Below are positions 58,524-64,000 of a stretch of DNA of 64,000 nucleotides, piece by piece. Every line of letters begins with the position of its first letter. Position 1 is the stretch's first letter. A program made the position numbers and the translations under genes. The notes under the pieces were generated by a model. It saw nothing but the letters and a program-made list of their open reading frames with translations. It searched no databases and was not told where the DNA came from. Source of the stretch: Eonycteris spelaea (lineage: Eukaryota > Chordata > Mammalia > Chiroptera > Pteropodidae); assembly GCA_003508835.1 (NCBI GenBank), contig PUFA01000313.1:248001-312000 (forward strand), written 5' to 3'.

Positions 58524-58529
58524 GCAGGA

Positions 58530-59225
58530 TCCCATCTGATTCCGTGGACTAGTCCTGTGGCCGATGGGGTTGTTGTTCTGCCTTGATGGGCCTAGTGCTG
58601 AAACATCTAAGGCTAAGATGTTATCCTTAGTGTAACTGAAACTTATTGTCCCCTTGACAATAGACCTGAGACTTGATCGATCTTATGCCCTAAGGCCTAA
58701 CGATTAAAGGAGCAGGCATACAGGGAGGGAGGGTGGAAAAAGCAAGTAAGTCATAATGCTGCCATCTGGGCAAAACCAGTTTGAATAAGAAAAACTATAT
58801 TAAAGAACTGAAATGCAGTTTGTGTGCAGTATACTTCATTAGAGGAAACTATATGTTTATTATGAATAGGTAAAGATGGTATTATTAATAATTTTTCCCT
58901 TAAATGTGTAAGTATGGCCACCAAGAAAACTCCAAGTCTTGTTTTTGTTTTTCCTCTCTCTTGATCAGATGCATCCTGTACTTTATAGCATCTTGTCCTC
59001 CTCCTAAGGTTCTAGCTTACAGGTATTAAGTCAGGCCACTTGTACCTGTGAGATGATGGTTCTGGAGAGCCTGAGATTTCTTATGGACTGATCAATTTTT
59101 GCAAAACTAAAATAAAAAACATGTGAAGGATTAGGACAGGATTTTTCATCCCATTGAAACCAAGGGTCCTGATTTAATGTATGGTTTTGATTTAATAAGT
59201 AGCCCTAGCACTCTATTATAAACTT
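58530..59225. other. unassigned DNA, possibly ERV remnant
   Basis: No gene; 58.56-58.76 kb might be part of an LTR but is not assigned. Confidence 0.35.
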
Positions 59226-59229
59226 TCTT

Positions 59230-59775
59230 CACAGTATGCCTGTTAAATTTTAGCCCTTTTCTCTTATTAGCCCCGAGGCAGCCAGAAACAATGTCCATGC
59301 CTTGACAAGGGCCACAAGCTATGGGTTTCTATTAAGCAAAGGATAACACCATGGCCTAAGTTGTGTTTCAGCTCCTGAGTTCTAAAGTGTATCAATCTCT
59401 GGTGACATCCTTGTGAAGGCAGTTGGATATATCACTTACTGTCCTGCACTGAAGGACATAGAAGCTGACCTCAAGACCTGAAATAATGATTTAATGCCCT
59501 TACCTCTTTCTTGACCAATCAGTAAGACTCAGGACCCCAAACCCTGTACTCATGATGACTTGTGGTTTTTGCTCTATAAAACTGCTTTTCTGGAAACCAT
59601 TGGGTATTTGGTTTTTTTTTTCTGGTACAACCTACCCATTTTCCATTGTTAAGTACTGTACAATAAATACTACTTTCTTTCACTGTATACTGATATAAAT
59701 GTAATTGCTATCTGCAGTTCTGGGTGGATGAGCTCTTTCTGTTACTGATGGGCTGATGTGAAATCTGTTGTCACC
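59230..59775 (+). mobile_element. LTR-like sequence (ERV1-type), tentative
   Basis: A TATA-like 'ttttgctctataaaactgct' followed about 80 bases later by 'gtacaataaatactactttc' is the core LTR promoter/polyadenylation layout. Borders are not resolved. Confidence 0.5.
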
Positions 59776-59814
59776 CCAATGGCATGCGGGGGAGGGAATG
59801 TCCTCAGTTCTCCC

Positions 59815-60175
59815 CCACTGACGCAGCAAAGAACTACAGCTCAGTGAGATTTAGAAGTAGTAAGATTTATTGAACGTACATTTTAGAAGGAGATAGGCCA
59901 TGCTAAGTAAGGCTGCAGCCCTGTGGCATTTGGGAAGTGAAGAGACAAGATAGAAAACAGAGTATGCTCCAAGGGAGAAGCAGGTTTTCAGCAAAGAGGG
60001 CTGTAACAATGCAGAAGTGGGAAGGTATATTTGTATTTTGGCCGTGATAGGAGGGTACAGGGGCCATACTAGAAGACCCACATGGGAGGTCACCTTGACT
60101 GACACTCGAGTGCCATATAACACTTTGTCTACTGAGCATGTGCTTGCACAGAATTCAGTCAATAATAATTAGATT
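59815..60175 (-). mobile_element. LTR-like sequence, reverse orientation, tentative
   Basis: On the minus strand 'gttcaataaatcttactact' resembles an LTR poly(A) region close to a 3' end (agctgtagttctttgctgcg). Minus-strand frames here are not supported as genes. Confidence 0.35.
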
Positions 60176-60407
60176 CATGAACTTCCAGGCTTAGGCATGA
60201 TATTATAATGATGGTATAATGAGATTGAATTTATGGGCGGATTAGGGTAGTACTTTCTGTGTAAATGTCTGTGGCTGGACTAAAACTAGCTGTAGGTTTA
60301 TAGCCCTCCAGTCCTTTGTCTCTCAAGATGCAGGAATGATTTTTAAGTACAAAATAGGGGTTCATCAGGTGGACTCTGTAATGTTCCATTCTATATCTTA
60401 AAAGGCA

Positions 60408-60655
60408 GTGCAATGGTTAGGAGCCTGGACTCTGGAAGCAGACAGCAGACAGAGGTTTGAATCTTAGCACTGCAAGTTACTAGCTATGTAAACTTGGATG
60501 AGTCATTTAATCTCTCTGCCTCAGTTATTTTTTGTGTGTAAAATGAGGAAGATAATAATTGCACTTAACTCAGAAGGTTGTGAGGAACAAATGTGCATGT
60601 AAAGTAATTGGACAGTGTCCAGCATGTAGTGAGTATTAGCTATAATTCATTGTTT
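60408..60655 (+). repeat. near full-length MIR SINE
   Basis: 'gcagtgcaatggttaggagc', 'ctggactctggaagcagaca', 'aggtttgaatcttagcactg', 'tacttggatgagtcat'-like core, 'gtgtaaaatgaggaagataa', 'gttgtgaggaacaaatgtgc', 'gtgtccagcatgtagtgagt'. It covers head, core and tail. Confidence 0.95.
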
Positions 60656-60659
60656 TTCT

Positions 60660-60944
60660 GAAAGTCCTAAGCTGACCCTGGAGTGGGCCATAAGGATAAA
60701 TGTGGAATAGAGCCAAATCTCCCACGAGGAAACTGGGAACAAAGGCCCCTTGGCTTTGACCTTACTAGGGTGGGATCTAAGGAAGAACAAGGTGGGTAAA
60801 GAATAGAAGATAGGGGGAAATCAGGGAGAAAAGAAGATTTCTGATGCCCACTGAAGATATTTTTATTTTGAGTAAAAGGCAACCAGATAGGAAAGAAAGC
60901 TTTTGCATAGCCTTTGGTCAATGAGTGTGGTTATAATCTACTAA
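60660..60944. other. unassigned DNA
   Basis: No supported feature. Confidence 0.4.
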
Positions 60945-61481
60945 TATTTAGATTGTTCTCTCTGTAGTAATAGACCACATCTGAAAATGTTTCCATATGT
61001 GGTGGGAACTAACAGAGTGAAAGATCTGTGTCAAACTTTTGACAAGACTTATGCTGGTAGAAGTAGTTTGAATACTGTAATACTGGAATTTTCAGTATAT
61101 TTTGATAATTTATGGAAACCATGGAGCAAATTTTTGAAATTGAAATTATGTCACAAAGTCTGGGCTATGGTTTTGTTGTATCCTCATAAGGATTGTTCAG
61201 CAGACACCTGGCTACATATTTTGTCCCAGCACTGTAAGAAGCTCCCTGTGAAGGTGTATAAAATGCCTCTAGTTTTTGCTAAGCTACTTGATATATAGGC
61301 ACAAAAATGTCACTCTTTTCTCAACTCCATCATGAGTTTAGGGCAAGTTTATCATTCAGTATACACCTATGTGGAAGGTTTATTTAAGTTATGTGAATTA
61401 CTCTCTTTTAGCCTAGTGGAATGCTTTGGTGATTTATTAGTGAAGAGTTGTTTTGTTGGAGGAAAAATGGCAGTTTTTTAA
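60945..61481 (+). pseudogene. unidentified near-open sequence, possible pseudogene or exon
   Basis: One frame is open from 60945 to a single TAG at 61296-61298 and then again to 61481, about 178 codons with one internal stop. An acceptor-like tract (ttctctctgtag) precedes position 60967. The reading shows ordinary protein composition (NRVKDLCQTFDKTYAGRSS, DTWLHILSQHCKKLPVKVYK; after the stop SFLNSIMSLGQVYHSVYTYV, LVECFGDLLVKS). I do not recognise a family. It could be a retrocopy fragment, a decayed exon, or chance in AT-rich DNA; poly(A) and target duplications are not evident. Confidence 0.35.
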
Positions 61482-61489
61482 TATGATGA

Positions 61490-61845
61490 AACCTGAGAGA
61501 ATGGCCTAGAAAACAGATTAATTGAAGAGTCTCCAGACTCCTTGATATGTTGCTCATTAATGCATGCTTGTATTTTTTGTTTCCTATCTGACCATGAGCT
61601 TCGGAATGCAGTATTGAATAGTCAAACATAAGGTAAACAAGTTTAAAAGTATGTTCATCTTTGTAAATGTCAAAATAGCACATTGAACATTTTGATTAAT
61701 TAAGAAGTCTATATGTTCCAAATGAATATTAAAAGCTATTTCTAAAATTGAAAGATAGTTCCTGAGAGCCACAGAAGTATGTATGACACATAAAGAAGAA
61801 TAGGAAAAAAATTACGCATTAATCATAGAATTTTAGAGTCAGAAG
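61490..61845. other. unassigned DNA
   Basis: No supported gene. Confidence 0.4.
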
Positions 61846-61847
61846 GA

Positions 61848-62018
61848 GCACTAAAGACTTTCCAGCATAGCCTTTTCAACTTATAGATGATGAAACTGAG
61901 GTCTAGACACTTAAAGTGTCTTGTTAACATTCAAAACAACTAATTACTCTTACTAGTCAGGACTAAAACCATATCTTCTAGTTTTCAGGGGACACGGTTT
62001 TTTTTTTTTTTTTTTTTG
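61848..62018 (-). repeat. ancient interspersed repeat fragment plus T-run
   Basis: 'atagatgatgaaactgaggt' and 'agtcaggactaaaaccatat' look like a MIR-like or other ancient repeat in reverse. A 20-base T-run follows at 61999-62018. Confidence 0.5.
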
Positions 62019-62019
62019 T

Positions 62020-63035
62020 AATTTACATAGCAGTAAGACTGCTAGTTTGGTATGTCTCTGAAAAGCAGTAAGAAGCTAATCTCTTCTGGTACTCTTACAG
62101 AGTCACCCTCAGTTAAAATTGTCTCAAGAAATCTAATGCATGATTTTAGGATAAAGATCGGAATAGATGGTTTTCTGTAAGTTTCTTTGTGTTATAGTTT
62201 CACGCATGAAGTCTAGCTTTGCTTGGGGCATTTTTAATCCACCAACAGTCATGATAGGGGTTCATGGTGACTCAGTTCCTGGCCATAGTCAAGGGGGTTT
62301 AAGGGATGGCAAAGTTTGGCATCTATGGAAGCAAAAATTGCTGCTTTAAAACAGACTCTAGGAACTTAGTCACTGGAGAAATCTCAAGATTTTCTCCACC
62401 AAGGATTTTCTTTGGGGACTTTTTCACAAAGGAATTATACCCTGTACTACATTTCACCTTATAGGTTGATACCCCAAGATTTATCTGGGCTTATTAAAAA
62501 CATATACAAGAGAGTCAGACATACAATGAATGCTCAGTAGATGTTACCCGTTAGCTGTCTGATTCTACAATGACAATATAACACTTTCCTACTATGATTT
62601 CTTCCCAAAGCATTAAATACCTTGTTTTCAAAATAATAGGGGATCCTAAGGTATAAACTGAAGTTGAGAATGTTAACTTCATTCTCATGGCCTAAATGCC
62701 CCTTTCATATTCTGCAGCCCAACACCCTCCTTTACAGAAGTGAAAATGGAGGCCAAGGATGGAGAGAGACTGGATCTAGATCACTCTGGGAGTTAGTTGT
62801 ACTGAGCCATGAGGCATCTGTAATTGTGGTCATATTTCTCAATACTACCAAGGAAGTGGTAGAATTAAAATCCAGACTTCATCTGGAAGTAGAAAAATAC
62901 ATTTTGGCAAAGGATAATGAATAGTCTTAAATGGTGACTGATGGTTCTGGGAGCAGAAGCAATGCCAACAGGTCTTGAGATGAGCTCCCTCCACCAGCTG
63001 TTAGGATTCTAGAGTCAAGGATGGGGAAGCAAATG
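62020..63035. other. unassigned DNA
   Basis: No supported gene or repeat family. Confidence 0.4.
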
Positions 63036-63036
63036 C

Positions 63037-63082
63037 AAAACAAACAAACAAACAAACAAACAAAACAAAACAAAACAAAAAC
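63037..63082. repeat. (CAAA)n/(CAAAA)n simple repeat
   Basis: About 45 bases of acaaa and acaaaa units. Confidence 0.95.
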
Positions 63083-63519
63083 GAGGTAAGCTTCCAACAT
63101 GGACTTTCTCCATGGTCTATGACGTGGTTGTACAGCCTTTGGGAATCTTTCAGAAAAATTTTGTTGGTTGTGTTAATGAAAAATGTGAGACTTTTTTTTA
63201 AGGTGATAGAAATCCAATAAAACCTCCCACCTCAAGATGGGCTAACTATTAATTTTTTCCCCTTTTTACTAAATAAAATATACTGAAACAGTAGAATATT
63301 TCCCCTTCTGGCCTGTGATTATTTCAGAAAATGTATTATTGGACAATATTGAGAATTGTGATTAGAGACTGTAGACTGAATTAATGGTGACTGGTAGGCA
63401 GCTGTATCATCAGTTTCTTCCCTTGAAATTAAAGTCTTTCTGAAAGAGATTTACTCAGGGATAACCCAGTAATCTGAAGGATGATCACCTCACTTCCTAA
63501 GGCATAAAAATATAGATGA

Positions 63520-63870
63520 GATGATATGTCATCTTTCCACTCTACTCCATATTTAATGTCCTCCTATTATCTCTTTTTCCTACAGGCTGGAGTTCAAAAT
63601 CCTATAAGCATGATTTTTCAAGATCCTTATCAATCTGACTGTAGCCTGCCTTCTCATCACCTCTCTTCACTTTGTCCCCAAGCCTCTATAATACCCAGCA
63701 GTCGTACAAAAATTATTTTCCTTTCCTCTAACAAATAGGCTTTTTTCTTCTTCTATCATACCGTGTTTCATGTAGTTTCCTCTAACTGAAATACTGTTCC
63801 TTTTATCCTCTCATATTCCTTTTTCAAGGACTACTTGAACTGTTTTCTCCTACGTGAAGATTAACCTGAT
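63520..63870 (+). repeat. L2-like LINE fragment, tentative
   Basis: Diverged forward L2 order: 'aggctggagttcaaaatcct', 'gactgtagcctgccttctca', 'ctctaactgaaatactgttc', 'tcaaggactacttgaactgt'. Confidence 0.5.
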
Positions 63871-63879
63871 ATTAATAGT

Positions 63880-64000
63880 AGCTGCGATTTTTTTGTACCT
63901 ACTCTATTCCAGGTATTTGCTAAGTGTTTTTTCTCATTTAAATCTCATCACTATCTCCATTGTACTGATGAGAGACTTGAGGCTCAGCAAAGTTTCTTTT
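63880..64000 (-). repeat. MIR SINE, reverse, cut by window end
   Basis: 'cctactctattccaggtatt', 'tgctaagtgttttttctcat', 'ttaaatctcatcactatctc', 'tgagagacttgaggctcagc'. Confidence 0.85.

Noticed and set aside
1..64000. CRISPR arrays, bacterial operons, tRNA genes or a phage-type system
   Set aside because: Repeat content, pseudogenes and SINEs show vertebrate nuclear DNA; no regularly spaced repeats or cloverleaf genes were seen.

Overview
This 64 kb window is nuclear DNA of a placental mammal, and most likely of a megabat (fruit bat, Pteropodidae). The diagnostic clue is a set of SINEs derived from 5S rRNA, some with a distinct 3' domain (10.3-10.5 kb and 27.5-27.8 kb, type MEG-RL) and one made of the 5S body plus an A-rich tail (38.1 kb, type MEG-RS). 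Such 5S-derived SINEs have been described from fruit bats. The rest is AT-rich and full of ancient placental repeats (L2, MIR, MER5A/MER20-type hAT elements, MLT1, old L1), which fits an intergenic or intronic interval.

No intact protein-coding gene can be shown. Two decayed processed pseudogenes are clear: a cytosolic HSP70 copy on the + strand (15.62-17.39 kb) and a NAP1L4 copy on the - strand (28.83-31.14 kb). A third near-open stretch at 60.95-61.48 kb may be another pseudogene but I cannot name its parent. A CpG-rich patch at 3.2 kb ends in a good splice donor and is followed by three exon-like blocks with splice-like borders (4.48, 4.94 and 6.12 kb). This is the only place that might belong to a real transcript, and the reading frames join only in part.

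Layout: 0-7.2 kb holds a GAGACA repeat, an LTR-like block, a purine-rich degenerate tandem array, the CpG patch with candidate exons, an ERV1-like LTR, a local tandem duplication and a short element with long palindromic ends. 7.3-14 kb is L1, MER5A, L2 split by MER20, a MEG-RL SINE and old L1 pieces. 14.3-18.2 kb has the HSP70 copy between two exact 28-bp repeats. 18.5-25.3 kb has MLT1, MIR, hAT and a short L1 with clear target-site duplications. 25.4-31.1 kb is an antisense L1 (5'UTR, ORF1, start of ORF2) abutting the poly(A) of the NAP1L4 copy. 32.8-36 kb is L2 invaded by two solo LTRs. 36-64 kb is a mosaic of L2, MIR, L1, LTRs and unassigned unique DNA.

The sequences do not form a pathway or operon. 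What can be read is a retroposition history: old L2/MIR/MLT1/hAT layers, then L1 and pseudogenes, then LTRs and megabat SINEs inserted into them. I found no CRISPR array, tRNA gene, functional rRNA gene or novel enzymatic system.
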